This document shows, one piece after another, positions 28,361-37,682 of a DNA stretch of 53,818 nucleotides. The first letter of the stretch is position 1. Each line of letters starts with the position of its first letter. A program made the translations under genes and the position numbers. The notes beneath the pieces were generated by a model. The model worked only from the letters and a program-made list of their open reading frames with translations, had not been told where the DNA came from and searched no databases. This stretch comes from an uncultured Pelagibacteraceae bacterium (GTDB lineage Bacteria; Pseudomonadota; Alphaproteobacteria; Pelagibacterales; Pelagibacteraceae), in NCBI GenBank assembly GCA_902554745.1, contig CACDQA010000004.1:1-53818 (forward strand). Direction: 5' to 3'.

Positions 28361-29490
28361 AAAAAATATTCATACTAACTGGTGAACCTTCTGGAGATAA
28401 ATTAGCCTCAACAGTTATTTCAAAGCTAAAATCACAAAATCCTGATATAGAATATTTATCTGTTGGAGGAAATCATCTAAATAAATTAGGAATTAATTCT
28501 ATTTTTAATTTAAGTGAAATTACTTATCTTGGTTTTACTAGTATTTTACTCAACATATTTAAAATCAGAAATAAAATTAATCAAACAGTTAATGAAATAA
28601 TTAAATTTAATCCCGATATACTATTTTCTGTTGATAGTCCTGATTTTACTATGCGTGTAGCTGAAAGAGTTAAAAAAATTAACAATAATATCAAAACAAT
28701 ACACTATGTAGCTCCTCAAGTTTGGATATGGAGAAAAAATAGAGTTAAAAAAATTAAAAAGTTTATTGATCATATCCTTTTATTATTTGATTTTGAAAAA
28801 AAATATTTTGATGAGGAAAATATAACAAATACTTTTGTTGGACATCCATTAATTGAGAATAATGAAGATAATAAAAAATTTATTGAAAATATATTTCCTA
28901 AAGATAAAAAAATTATATCAATTTTTCCTGGAAGTAGAAAATCTGAAATAGATGCTTTATTAAATATTTTAATTGATTTTATAAAACTAATGAACAAAAG
29001 ACATAATGAATTTTATTTTTACTTTCATGCGACTGACGAAAATAAAAATTTAATTTTATCAGAAATAAAAAAATTTAATTTTGAAAATGTTGATGTAGTT
29101 TCAGACGAAAGTATTAAATCTAAAATTTTATCTAATTCTGCTTTTGCTGTATCTAAATCTGGTACAGTTTCATTGCAAATTTCTAGCTCAAATGTACCCT
29201 CTATAATTATTTATAAACTAGGTTTTATAAATTTTATGATATTTAAGATGTTAGTTAATGTTAAATTTGCAAATATAATTAATATAATTAATAATCGTGA
29301 AGTTATTCCAGAATTGTTACAAAATGAATGTAATGCTAATGAAATTTATAAGTCTGTAATTTATCTTTTAAAAAATCCTGAACTTATTAAAAAACAATTG
29401 TTTGATTGTACAAAAACATTAGAAGGAATTAGATCTAAAACTTCTTCTTCTGAAGAGGCTTGTTTAGTTCTAAGAAATTATCTTAGTTAG
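28357..29490 (+). CDS. lpxB: Lipid-A-disaccharide synthase
   Basis: GT-B glycosyltransferase (family GT19) joining lipid X and UDP-diacylglucosamine at the inner membrane. The N-terminal ILTGEPSGDKLAS, VDSPDFTMRVAERVK, and TIHYVAPQVWIWRKNRVKKIKKF, the central FVGHPLIE and ISIFPGSRKSEI, and the SKSGTVSLQ region are all present. At 377 residues it is of normal length. It ends the long + strand run; its last 21 bases overlap the 3' end of the convergent gltX gene. Confidence 0.97.
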   Translation: MKKIFILTGEPSGDKLASTVISKLKSQNPDIEYLSVGGNHLNKLGINSIFNLSEITYLGFTSILLNIFKIRNKINQTVNEIIKFNPDILFSVDSPDFTMRVAERVKKINNNIKTIHYVAPQVWIWRKNRVKKIKKFIDHILLLFDFEKKYFDEENITNTFVGHPLIENNEDNKKFIENIFPKDKKIISIFPGSRKSEIDALLNILIDFIKLMNKRHNEFYFYFHATDENKNLILSEIKKFNFENVDVVSDESIKSKILSNSAFAVSKSGTVSLQISSSNVPSIIIYKLGFINFMIFKMLVNVKFANIINIINNREVIPELLQNECNANEIYKSVIYLLKNPELIKKQLFDCTKTLEGIRSKTSSSEEACLVLRNYLS

Positions 29491-30867
29491 CCTATTTAAT
29501 ACTTCTTCTTTGCCAAGAGCTATAACTATATCATATAAACCAGGACCAAATTTTGATCCTATTAAAGCAATCCGTATAGGCTGTCCAACTCCTTTAAAAT
29601 TTGTATCATTTGTTTTAATCAAATTATTTACTACAGGCTCTAAACTCTCCTTATTTATATTTGATACAAGTGATAATTCTTTAATAAATTCTGAAATAAT
29701 TTTTTTTGCTTTATCATCAATTAATTTTAAATCATCCTGATTGAAGTTAACTTCATCATTGATGATGAATTTTGAATTATTGTAAATGTCTTCTAAGGTT
29801 TTAGCCTTATTTTTTAAAAATGATAATGAGGATTTAACTTTTGCTTCTTTGTCATTATTAATTTCTTCTTTATAAATTTTGCAATATTCAAATAGATTTT
29901 GATAAAGATCTTTCTCATCGATTGTTTTTATATAGTGCTCATTCATTGATAATATTCTGTTCATATCTAGCTTTGATGGTGATTTGCCAATACCTTCTAA
30001 ATTAAAGAATTCAATGCTCTCATCCAGAGTAAATATTTCTTTGTCTTTATATGACCATCCAAGTCTAAGTAGATAATTTCTTAAAGCATCAGGCATTATG
30101 CCTATTTTTGAGTAATCATCTAACGTTGAGGCATTATCTCTTTTTGAAAGTTTTTTACCTTCAATAGTATGAATTAATGGAATATGTGCAAATTCTGGAA
30201 CATCCCAACCCATTGCTTGATATATTTGTATTTGTTTAAAAGTATTTATCTTATGATCATCTCCTCTAATTATATGTGTCATTCCCATTTGATGATCGTC
30301 AACGGTTGCAGAAAGGTTGTAAGTCGGCGTTCCATCGTTTCTTAAAATTATAAAATCTTCTATTGTATTATTTTCAATTTCAACATCTCCTTGAACTAAA
30401 TCTTTTAGTTTAGAATTTCCCTCTATTTTACTTTTAAATCTAATCACGGGTTTAATATCTTTAGGAGCGTCTTTTTCATCAGAATCTCTCCATTTTCTAT
30501 TATAAATATATGGCATCTTTTTTTGTCTAGCTCTTTTTTTCTGTTCCTCTATCTCTTCAGCAGAGCAGTAGCATTTATATGCATTACCTTTTTTTAATAA
30601 TTCATTAGCAATTTTAATGTGATCTTCTATTTTTTGTGACTGAATATATTCTTCACCATCATGCTCAATCCCTATCCACTTTAATGATTTAATAATTTGT
30701 ATTTTGTGTTCCTCTTTGGATCTTTCTTTATCAGTATCTTCAATTCTTAGATGAAAAGTTCCTTTTTGATTTTTAGAGAACAACCAATTAAATAAGGCAG
30801 TTCTAACCCCTCCAATATGAAGAGCTCCAGTAGGGGATGGAGCAAAACGTGTTGCTACTTTAGACAT
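29470..30867 (-). CDS. gltX: Glutamyl-tRNA synthetase
   Basis: Class I synthetase charging tRNA-Glu. The N-terminus reads MSKVATRFAPSPTGALHIGG (HIGH-type motif at 17-20), with RIEDTDKERS and the KLSKR signature at about residue 240; a CYC-containing segment follows around residues 107-110. I start at the ATG complement of 30867; a TTG one codon earlier is in frame but less likely. The 465 residues match the bacterial GluRS length. It lies downstream of lexA with a 22-base gap and overlaps lpxB tail-to-tail by 21 bases. Whether it also charges tRNA-Gln cannot be told here. Confidence 0.96.
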   Translation of the reverse strand: MSKVATRFAPSPTGALHIGGVRTALFNWLFSKNQKGTFHLRIEDTDKERSKEEHKIQIIKSLKWIGIEHDGEEYIQSQKIEDHIKIANELLKKGNAYKCYCSAEEIEEQKKRARQKKMPYIYNRKWRDSDEKDAPKDIKPVIRFKSKIEGNSKLKDLVQGDVEIENNTIEDFIILRNDGTPTYNLSATVDDHQMGMTHIIRGDDHKINTFKQIQIYQAMGWDVPEFAHIPLIHTIEGKKLSKRDNASTLDDYSKIGIMPDALRNYLLRLGWSYKDKEIFTLDESIEFFNLEGIGKSPSKLDMNRILSMNEHYIKTIDEKDLYQNLFEYCKIYKEEINNDKEAKVKSSLSFLKNKAKTLEDIYNNSKFIINDEVNFNQDDLKLIDDKAKKIISEFIKELSLVSNINKESLEPVVNNLIKTNDTNFKGVGQPIRIALIGSKFGPGLYDIVIALGKEEVLNRLTKIIS

Positions 30868-30889
30868 CAATGTTGTTTAGACTATTTTT

Positions 30890-31567
30890 TTAGAAGTTTC
30901 TATATAAAGATACTAAAACTCCTTGAACTTTTACTCTATCAGGTCCAAAAATCTTAGTTTCATAGTTTCTATTAGCACTTTCAAGGGCTACAACTTTACC
31001 TTTTTTTCGAATTCTTTTTAACATTGCTTCATGTTCATCTATTAATGCAACGACAATTTTACCATTGTCAGCAGTATCTGTCCTTTTAATAATAACAGTA
31101 TCTCCTTCATGAATACCCGCATCTATCATTGAGTCACCTTGAACTTTTAACCCAAAGTAATCTCCATTTTTTTCTAAATTATTAGGTAGCGGAATTCTAG
31201 AAACCTCATTTTGTATTGCTTCAACAGGTGTTCCTGCAGCAATTTTTCCAAGAACCGGTACTTCCACTTCATCAGAATTAGTTTGTTCTCCATCTAATCC
31301 ACCTTTAATCACACTAGGTGAAAAGCTATTATAAATATCATTGGCAGAAGCTGTTTCTGGTAATTTAATTACCTCTAAAGCTCTTGCTTTGTGAGCTAAT
31401 CTTTTTATAAAACCTCTTTCTTCTAAAGCACTAATTAATCTGTGAATTCCTGATTTAGATTTTAAATTAAGAGATTGTTTCATCTCCTCATAAGAAGGAG
31501 ATACACCTGAACTTCTCAACTTCTTGTTGATAAATAAAAGTAAGTTTTTTTGTTTTTTTGTTAGCAT
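30890..31567 (-). CDS. lexA: LexA SOS repressor / autopeptidase
   Basis: Represses DNA-damage genes until RecA filaments stimulate its self-cleavage. The winged-helix domain (about residues 1-68) includes PSYEEMKQSLNLKSKSGIHRLISALEERGFI. The cleavage site Ala111-Gly112 lies in GKIAAGTPVEA; the S24 catalytic dyad is Ser146 (GDSMIDAG) and Lys184 (EAMLKR). The 225 residues are slightly longer than E. coli LexA, as usual in Alphaproteobacteria, because of an extended linker. An SOS box lies 25-39 bases upstream of the ATG, so it represses itself. It lies between trpC and gltX. Confidence 0.97.
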   Translation of the reverse strand: MLTKKQKNLLLFINKKLRSSGVSPSYEEMKQSLNLKSKSGIHRLISALEERGFIKRLAHKARALEVIKLPETASANDIYNSFSPSVIKGGLDGEQTNSDEVEVPVLGKIAAGTPVEAIQNEVSRIPLPNNLEKNGDYFGLKVQGDSMIDAGIHEGDTVIIKRTDTADNGKIVVALIDEHEAMLKRIRKKGKVVALESANRNYETKIFGPDRVKVQGVLVSLYRNF

Positions 31568-31591
31568 AAGAACAAATATCGTACAAACAAT

Positions 31592-31606
31592 GTTCTATAA
31601 AAGTTC
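31592..31606 (-). promoter_or_regulatory. SOS box (LexA operator), GTTC-N7-GTTC type
   Basis: On the + strand the bases read GTTC (31592-31595), seven bases TATAAAA, GTTC (31603-31606). This is exactly the direct-repeat operator established for LexA of Alphaproteobacteria, which differs from the palindromic CTGT-N8-ACAG of E. coli. It sits 25 bases upstream of the lexA start codon (complement of 31567), where it would overlap the promoter, and therefore indicates autoregulation. A further GAAC half-site at 31570-31573 is probably chance. Confidence 0.85.
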
Positions 31607-31656
31607 TTTTAAATTAACAATACTAAAAAAAACTAGCAAAATAGAGCTTTATTTGA

Positions 31657-32448
31657 CTATAAAACTGAAAATATAGAATTTTTATCTAAGTTTTTCAAAA
31701 GTGATTCACCAATTAAAAAAGTGTTAATTGATGTCTTGTTATTAAGCTCCAATAGCTCATCTTTATTCTTAATTCCACTTTCAGATATTAAAGGACCTTT
31801 GTGACTTTTTACAACATCATAAATATCATAAGTTGTATTTATATCAGTTTTAAGTGTTTTTAAATTTCTATTATTTATTCCAATTAATGCATCTTTAAAA
31901 TTTAATGCTTTTTTAGCCTCTTCTGCTGTATGAACTTCAACTATAACCGACATATTGTATTTAATAGCTTCATCATATAATTCAGAAGCAAGATCATCTG
32001 AAACCCCAGCCAAAATAATTAAAATAGCATCAGCGCCATAACTTTTTGCCAAAGGTATTTGAAATTTATCGATAAAAAAATCCTTACACAATACAGGTAA
32101 ATTTATTTTATCTTTTATTTTGCTTATATGAATTAAATTTCCTAAAAAATAATCTTCTTCTGTTAAAACTGAAAGGCAAGTTGCTTTATTATTTAAATAA
32201 ATCTGAGCAATATCCACAGGATTGTAATTTTCAATTATTATACCTGCTGAAGGACTTGCTTTTTTAATTTCAGCAATAATTGAAGTTTTATTATTTTTTA
32301 TATTATTTTCTATTTTCTCTTTAAAATTTATATAGTTGTTGTTTTTATTAATTAATTTATCCAAAGTTTTAAGATCTAAGGATTTTTTTAATTTATCAAC
32401 TTTTTCAATTTTCTTTTGAATGATATTTTGAAGTATATTTTCAGACAT
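31657..32448 (-). CDS. trpC: Indole-3-glycerol phosphate synthase
   Basis: Ring-closing step of tryptophan synthesis, from carboxyphenylaminodeoxyribulose phosphate. The TIM-barrel signatures are SIIAEIKKASPSAGII (phosphate and lysine), VLCKDFFIDKFQI, and GINNRNLKTLKTD, followed by ISESGIKNKDELLEL. At 263 residues it is a stand-alone TrpC, not the TrpC-TrpF fusion of enterobacteria. It overlaps trpD by 8 bases and is the last trp gene of the run; trpF, trpB and trpA are not in the window. Confidence 0.97.
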   Translation of the reverse strand: MSENILQNIIQKKIEKVDKLKKSLDLKTLDKLINKNNNYINFKEKIENNIKNNKTSIIAEIKKASPSAGIIIENYNPVDIAQIYLNNKATCLSVLTEEDYFLGNLIHISKIKDKINLPVLCKDFFIDKFQIPLAKSYGADAILIILAGVSDDLASELYDEAIKYNMSVIVEVHTAEEAKKALNFKDALIGINNRNLKTLKTDINTTYDIYDVVKSHKGPLISESGIKNKDELLELNNKTSINTFLIGESLLKNLDKNSIFSVL

Positions 32449-33433
32449 TTTGAATTTTTTCTAAATGTAAAAAGGTTTTCCCAGAAAGTATAAATTCTCT
32501 TGTGTAATTATATGCTTCAGAAAAGTCAGAAAATTTTTCTCCAACAATTAAACCTGCTGCAGCATTTAAACTTACTGCTTTTGAAAAATCATTATCTTTA
32601 CCTTGAAATATTTCAATCATCTTATCAGCATTAAATTTTGCATCATCACCCACTAAATTTTTAAAATTATCTGCATTAATCCCTAAAGCATTTGGGTCTA
32701 TTTTAATTTCAGATATTTGACCATCTTTTAATTGAATAACATTAGTTTTTGCATATGGAGATATTTCGTCCAACCCATCTTCACTATTAACTATCCAGGC
32801 AAATTTTAAATTCAAATTTTTAAGTCCTTCTGCAAAAATTTTTAATAATTTTTTATTAAAAACACCTACAACTTGTCTCTCTACAAGAGCTGGATTACTT
32901 AACGGACCAATCATATTAAAAATAGTTCTTTTTCCAATTTTCTTTCTTACAGGTCCTACAAATCTCATTGCACTATGATAATTAGGTGCAAACATAAAAC
33001 CAAAATTATTGGTATTAATTTCTTTTTCAATATCCTCAGGCTCTAAATCAATTTTAATTTTAAGAGCTTCCAAAACATCACCAGAACCACATTTTGAAGA
33101 AACAGCTTTATTGCCATGTTTAGCAACTTTTGTACCCATGCTAGCTAAAAGTAGGGCAGAAGCAGTTGAAATGTTAAGGGTGTTCATGCCATCACCGCCA
33201 GTACCACAAGTGTCAATACAATCTCTTACATTTACTCTTTTTGACTTTTCTCTAAGAACAAAAACTCCACCAGCTATTTCATCTGAAACTTCACCTTTTT
33301 CAGATAGCAACGTTAAAAAGTTAAAAATTTCATTATCACTGGCTTTTCCAGTCATTAATATTTCAAAAGCAGTTTTGCTTTCCTCAAAAGTTAAATCTTG
33401 TTTATTTTTAAGCTTTTCTAAAATTTGTTTCAT
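32441..33433 (-). CDS. trpD: Anthranilate phosphoribosyltransferase
   Basis: Transfers phosphoribose from PRPP to anthranilate. The family motifs DTCGTGGDGMNTLNISTASALLLA, VAKHGNKAVSSKCGSGDVLEAL and FMFAPNYHSAMRFVGPVR, and the later NMIGPLSNPA are all there. The length is 330 residues, typical for a stand-alone TrpD. It is separated from trpG by 4 bases and overlaps trpC. A + strand open frame across this gene is a shadow of its codon use. Confidence 0.97.
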   Translation of the reverse strand: MKQILEKLKNKQDLTFEESKTAFEILMTGKASDNEIFNFLTLLSEKGEVSDEIAGGVFVLREKSKRVNVRDCIDTCGTGGDGMNTLNISTASALLLASMGTKVAKHGNKAVSSKCGSGDVLEALKIKIDLEPEDIEKEINTNNFGFMFAPNYHSAMRFVGPVRKKIGKRTIFNMIGPLSNPALVERQVVGVFNKKLLKIFAEGLKNLNLKFAWIVNSEDGLDEISPYAKTNVIQLKDGQISEIKIDPNALGINADNFKNLVGDDAKFNADKMIEIFQGKDNDFSKAVSLNAAAGLIVGEKFSDFSEAYNYTREFILSGKTFLHLEKIQNV

Positions 33434-33437
33434 AAAT

Positions 33438-34004
33438 TTAATTGTTAATAAAGTTTTTGAGAATTTTCATTCCAAACTTAGTTTTAATACTTTCAGGATG
33501 GAATTGTACACCATGAATATTAAATTTTTTATGTTGAACACCCATTATAATCCCATCTTCAGTCTCAGCTGTAATCTCTAGCTCTTTTGATAACGTTTTT
33601 TTATCAATTACCAAACTATGGTATCTGGTAGCTTCAAATGTATTTGGAAGGTTTTTTAAAATACCGATTTTTTTAGATTTAATTTTACTTGTTTTACCGT
33701 GCATTAACTTTCTTGCTTGAACAATTTTTGATCCAAAAACTTGTCCGATTATCTGATGACCTAAACATACTCCTAAAAAAGGCAATTCTTTATATAATGA
33801 TTTCAATATTTTAATACAATTGCCAGATTGATTTGGGTTGCCTGGTCCTGGTGAAATAACAATTTTATCATATTTTTTTTTAATGATTTCTTTAGAATTA
33901 ATTTTATCATTTCTAACTACATCAACGTTAACATTTAATGAGGAGATATAGTGATACAAATTAAAAGTAAAACTATCGTAATTATCTATTAACAATACTT
34001 TCAT
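33438..34004 (-). CDS. trpG: Anthranilate synthase component II (glutamine amidotransferase)
   Basis: Supplies ammonia from glutamine to TrpE. Class I amidotransferase triad: nucleophile cysteine in FLGVCLGHQIIG, and histidine and glutamate in GVQFHPESIKT. The 188 residues are normal for the unfused protein. The start coincides with the trpE stop by one base overlap, so the two subunits are made in step. The same fold serves as PabA; the trpEGDC order favours the tryptophan role, though dual use for folate cannot be excluded. Confidence 0.95.
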   Translation of the reverse strand: MKVLLIDNYDSFTFNLYHYISSLNVNVDVVRNDKINSKEIIKKKYDKIVISPGPGNPNQSGNCIKILKSLYKELPFLGVCLGHQIIGQVFGSKIVQARKLMHGKTSKIKSKKIGILKNLPNTFEATRYHSLVIDKKTLSKELEITAETEDGIIMGVQHKKFNIHGVQFHPESIKTKFGMKILKNFINN

Positions 34005-35464
34005 TATCTTAAAGCATTAATTAAAGCTTTCGCTTTATTAATTGTTTCCTCATATTCATTATTAGGTTTACTATCTGCAACTATACCTGCGCCTGCTTGC
34101 ACATAAAATTTTTTATTTTTAGCAACTGCTGTTCTTAAGGCTATACACGTATCAAATTCTCCATTTGCAGAAAAATATCCAATTCCGCCTGCGTAAACTT
34201 TTCTTTTTGATGTTTCTAATTCATCTATAATTTCCATAGCTCTAATTTTTGGAGCTCCAGAAACAGTACCTGCTGGAAAACCAGCTAAGAGCGATTTAAA
34301 TTTTGAAAATTTTTTATTATATTCCCCAATTACATTTGAAACTATATGCATTACATGAGAATATCTCTCAATAATGAAGCTTTCCGTAACTTTTACCGAA
34401 TTTATCTTTGAGACTTTACCAGCATCATTTCTACCTAAATCAAGTAACATCAAATGCTCTGAAAGTTCTTTTTTATCTTTAAGTAGGTCTCTTTCATAAA
34501 AAAGATCTTCTTTTTTAGTTTTACCCCTTGGTCTAGTTCCTGCGATTGGTCTTACAGTAATTTTATTATCCCTAAGTCTCACAAGTATCTCAGGACTTGC
34601 ACCAATTATTTGAAAATCCTCAAAATTGAAGAAAAACATAAAAGGAGAAGGGTTTGTTACTCTTAGCTTTTTATAAATATCTAATGGTTTCTTTATTAAT
34701 TTTGCTTCAAATCTTTGGCTTAAAACAACCTGAAAAATATCTCCTAATTTAATATATTTTTTTGCCTTATTAACCATTGATAAAAATTTATTTTTTGAAG
34801 TGTTAGATTTCACTTTTATATTTTTTGATTTTTGAATTATTTTTTTATCAATATTCTTCATTGATGACTGAATGAGTAATTTAAACAAATCAGATTTAAC
34901 TTCTTCATATTTATTTTTATAGTTTTTAATTTTTTCATCTTTAAAAATATTAGATATGTAAAATATTTCTTTTTTTAAATTGTCATGAATGACTAAAGTT
35001 CTTGGACGAAGAAGTCTAACATCGGGTAAATTCAGATCATTTTTACAATTATTCGGAATTTTTTCTATGTATCTAATTGAATCATAAGAAAAATATCCAG
35101 AGATTAATGAGCAAATGTTAGGTAAATTTTTGGGAGTTTCAAACTTGAAATCTTCAATTATTTTTTCAATTAATTTATCTGGTGAGTCATTTAATTTTCT
35201 CTTTTTATTTGATTGAATTAGATAAGAATTATTATTATTAAATTCCCAAATTTTATCAGGATTTTTACCAAATATTGTATATCTACCTTTGATTTTACCT
35301 TTTTCTACAGACTCAAATATAAAACTATTTTTTTCCTCTAGAAAATTATCAATTAAATTTAATACTTCCTCATCATTTTTTACTTTCTTTTTAGTAAAGA
35401 TGATTTGATTTTTTTTGCTTCTGTGTCGAAACTTAAAATCTTTGAAGCTTCGATTAATAATCAT
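34004..35464 (-). CDS. trpE: Anthranilate synthase component I
   Basis: Chorismate-utilising enzyme that makes anthranilate with TrpG. The C-terminal chorismate-binding domain shows IKLGDIFQVVLSQRFE, SPEILVRLRDNKITVRPIAGTRPRGKT, HLMLLDLGRNDAGKVS, and AGFPAGTVSGAPKIRAMEIIDELE and the terminal QAGAGIVADSKPNNEYEET. Length is 486 residues. The N-terminal feedback-inhibition region is lysine- and asparagine-rich, so the tryptophan-binding LLES motif is diverged (FIFESVEKGKIKGRYTI is its equivalent). It overlaps the chaperone gene upstream by 4 bases. No attenuator was seen because there is no leader gap. Confidence 0.96.
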   Translation of the reverse strand: MIINRSFKDFKFRHRSKKNQIIFTKKKVKNDEEVLNLIDNFLEEKNSFIFESVEKGKIKGRYTIFGKNPDKIWEFNNNNSYLIQSNKKRKLNDSPDKLIEKIIEDFKFETPKNLPNICSLISGYFSYDSIRYIEKIPNNCKNDLNLPDVRLLRPRTLVIHDNLKKEIFYISNIFKDEKIKNYKNKYEEVKSDLFKLLIQSSMKNIDKKIIQKSKNIKVKSNTSKNKFLSMVNKAKKYIKLGDIFQVVLSQRFEAKLIKKPLDIYKKLRVTNPSPFMFFFNFEDFQIIGASPEILVRLRDNKITVRPIAGTRPRGKTKKEDLFYERDLLKDKKELSEHLMLLDLGRNDAGKVSKINSVKVTESFIIERYSHVMHIVSNVIGEYNKKFSKFKSLLAGFPAGTVSGAPKIRAMEIIDELETSKRKVYAGGIGYFSANGEFDTCIALRTAVAKNKKFYVQAGAGIVADSKPNNEYEETINKAKALINALR

Positions 35465-36879
35465 TTGAAATAATTTTTAACTCTATCAATAGTTTTTTGA
35501 TTTAATTGAACTTGATATTTATCATTAAGTAATTGATCATAAGATTGTAATATGCTTTTTCTATTATTTGTATTTTCGCTATTTACAAATTTAAGATATT
35601 TTTCATCAGTTTTGTTAAATGAATTTTTATTTGTTCCAGTAATTTTTACTAAATAAATTTTATCTTCTTTATTTACTAGAGCAAAAGAGTTTACAGGTAA
35701 CGCATAAAGCATTTTTACTGAATTAATATCAATGAGCTTATCATCTTCTATAGAATTAATAGAGGAATATTCCTTATTTGATCCTGCCAGTTCTTCAAAT
35801 TTTGAATTATCAAATTTCTTTTTTTGAATTTCTTCTATAATTTCTCGATTATAATCAAATTTACTTTTTTGATATATTAACTCAACTATTTCTCCTTTAA
35901 TGATTTCATCATTTAAATCTGGAGCTCTATCATATTGATTATCAATATTGTAAAGTAAAAAGTTATCACCGTTTTCTATCAAATCTATTTTAGATGCTTT
36001 CTTAGAATAAATTAGATCTTCATTAATCTGTTTATTAGAGCTAGGTGCAAACTCATTTACCTCAATAATGTCAACATTAATATCTGCTAATATAGTGTCA
36101 AATGTACTTCCTTGAGAAATTTTGTTTTCAATTGAGTCAATTTCATCAAAAAACTCTTGATTAAATTCTTCTATGCCAATTAAATTTTTTGGATTTAAAA
36201 TTACATACTTAAAATCTATATATTCTCTTTTTAATTGATCTTTGTTTTCATCAATAAATACTTCAATTTCATTTGCTGTGTAATCATCTTTTGTTTTATA
36301 CAGATTTTCCATATCGAAATACTCGATATTTAAGGATTTATTATTTTCTTCAAACTTTTTTTCTATCAAAAAATTTGGTGTTATTGTTCCAGCACCAATA
36401 AAATCAAATAAGTGTTTCTGTAATTCTCTATTTTTTAATTGCAATTCAAACATTGGAGCTGACAAGTTGTTGGAGAGTAAAAATTTTTCATATTTAATTC
36501 TTTGAAAAGTACCATTTTCATCTTGGAAATTTTTATTTTCTTTAATGTTTTTAAGTACGGTTCTTTCGTTAATTGAAATATCAAAGTCTTTAATTTCTAA
36601 ATCAATCAATGTAGTTGAAATTAATCCTGATAATAATTCTTCAATAATATTGTTGTCTAAATTATCTCGAATAGCTTCTTGTGAAATTCCACTTTGGTTC
36701 ACATAGTCAATAAAATCTTGGGTTGTTACATTTGTTTTATTTATTTTTGCAATATTGTTTTGATTATTTGTACTAAACCCTCCACCAAAACCACCAAAGC
36801 CAAAAGCGATGATGATTATGACAATTAACACCAATCCACCAAGTTGCTTCCAGCCTAAGTTTTTTAATTTTTCAATCAT
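35461..36879 (-). CDS. Membrane-anchored PpiD/SurA-like periplasmic chaperone
   Basis: Probable chaperone for proteins emerging from the Sec translocon. The 472-residue protein has one N-terminal membrane anchor (about residues 13-31) followed by a Gly/Asn linker and a SurA_N-like helical domain (about 40-170) containing INKTNVTTQDFIDYV, the family's opening. I could not see a convincing active-site motif of a parvulin-type isomerase in the C-terminal part, so it may act only as a chaperone. In Alphaproteobacteria a PpiD-like gene is typically found beside trpE and opposite tpiA, exactly as here. It starts the - strand trp-lexA-gltX run. Confidence 0.85.
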   Translation of the reverse strand: MIEKLKNLGWKQLGGLVLIVIIIIAFGFGGFGGGFSTNNQNNIAKINKTNVTTQDFIDYVNQSGISQEAIRDNLDNNIIEELLSGLISTTLIDLEIKDFDISINERTVLKNIKENKNFQDENGTFQRIKYEKFLLSNNLSAPMFELQLKNRELQKHLFDFIGAGTITPNFLIEKKFEENNKSLNIEYFDMENLYKTKDDYTANEIEVFIDENKDQLKREYIDFKYVILNPKNLIGIEEFNQEFFDEIDSIENKISQGSTFDTILADINVDIIEVNEFAPSSNKQINEDLIYSKKASKIDLIENGDNFLLYNIDNQYDRAPDLNDEIIKGEIVELIYQKSKFDYNREIIEEIQKKKFDNSKFEELAGSNKEYSSINSIEDDKLIDINSVKMLYALPVNSFALVNKEDKIYLVKITGTNKNSFNKTDEKYLKFVNSENTNNRKSILQSYDQLLNDKYQVQLNQKTIDRVKNYFK

Positions 36880-36894
36880 AGCGTTATAAATTTA

Positions 36895-36922
36895 TTGATC
36901 TGTAAAAAACAAATCTATAGAT
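36895..36922 (+). promoter_or_regulatory. Candidate promoter for tpiA with a 12-bp palindrome in the divergent gap
   Basis: The 56-base gap between the divergent ppiD-like gene and tpiA has TTGATC (36895-36900) and TATAGA (36917-36922) with a 16-base spacer, a reasonable housekeeping sigma match pointing towards tpiA. The -10 lies inside a perfect 12-base palindrome AATCTATAGATT (36912-36923), so a regulator or RNA polymerase could compete in both directions. In DNA this AT-rich such matches arise by chance often; the support is that a promoter must exist in this short gap. Confidence 0.4.
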
Positions 36923-36935
36923 TAAAAAGTCAACT

Positions 36936-37676
36936 ATGACAAATAAATATATGTATTTCGTAGCTAATTGGAAAATGTTTGGTGATTTAAGAACTCTAAT
37001 TTCGCTTGATAAAGTAATAAAGTTTTCAAAAAATAACAAAAAAAATAAGTTAAAAATAGTTTATTGCCCACCAAATACATTAATTCGGCCACTATCAAGA
37101 AGACTTAAAAAAACAAAAATAGAGGTTGGTGCCCAAAACTGTCATCATAGCTATGACTACGGTGCATTTACAGGTCAAGTAAACTCAACTATGCTTAAGA
37201 ACGTTGGAGCAAAGTATGTTATTTTGGGACACTCAGAAAATAGACAACTAGGTGAGACAGATAATTTAATTAACTTAAAAATAAAAAGTGCAATTAAATC
37301 AGGTCTCAAAATAATATTTTGTATTGGCGAAACTTTGAAAGAAAGAAGACAAAAAAAAACTAATCAAATTTTAAAAAGACAAATTGAAAAAGGATTAAAA
37401 TCGATATCGAATAAATCTAAAATTATTATAGCCTATGAGCCGGTATGGTCTATTGGTACTGGTATAATTCCAAAAGAAGCAGTTTTAAATGAAACTATTT
37501 CATTTATTAAAAGTAAATTTGTAAAAAAATATCCTAAAATTTTATATGGCGGATCTGTTAACACTAATAACGCAGATAAATTAAAAAAAATTCCTAACAT
37601 TGACGGGTTTTTGATTGGAGGTGCATCGCAAAACCCAAAAAAATTTATTGATATAATCAAAAAAACCATTAATTAG
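36936..37676 (+). CDS. tpiA: Triosephosphate isomerase
   Basis: Interconverts dihydroxyacetone phosphate and glyceraldehyde 3-phosphate in glycolysis and gluconeogenesis. Conserved positions: FVANWKMFG (catalytic lysine), ILGHSENR (electrophile histidine), IIAYEPVWSIGTG (catalytic glutamate) and the phosphate loops YGGSVN and GGAS near the end. It has 246 residues, normal length. It is the first gene of the tpiA-secG-pyrG-kdsA-eno run, divergent from the ppiD-like gene. Confidence 0.98.
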   Translation: MTNKYMYFVANWKMFGDLRTLISLDKVIKFSKNNKKNKLKIVYCPPNTLIRPLSRRLKKTKIEVGAQNCHHSYDYGAFTGQVNSTMLKNVGAKYVILGHSENRQLGETDNLINLKIKSAIKSGLKIIFCIGETLKERRQKKTNQILKRQIEKGLKSISNKSKIIIAYEPVWSIGTGIIPKEAVLNETISFIKSKFVKKYPKILYGGSVNTNNADKLKKIPNIDGFLIGGASQNPKKFIDIIKKTIN

Positions 37677-37682
37677 ACCCTC

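Noticed and set aside
33009-33581. A 190-codon + strand open frame opposite trpD and trpG
   Set aside because: It lies antisense to two clear enzymes with intact motifs; its translation shows no recognisable domain and is explained by their codon use.
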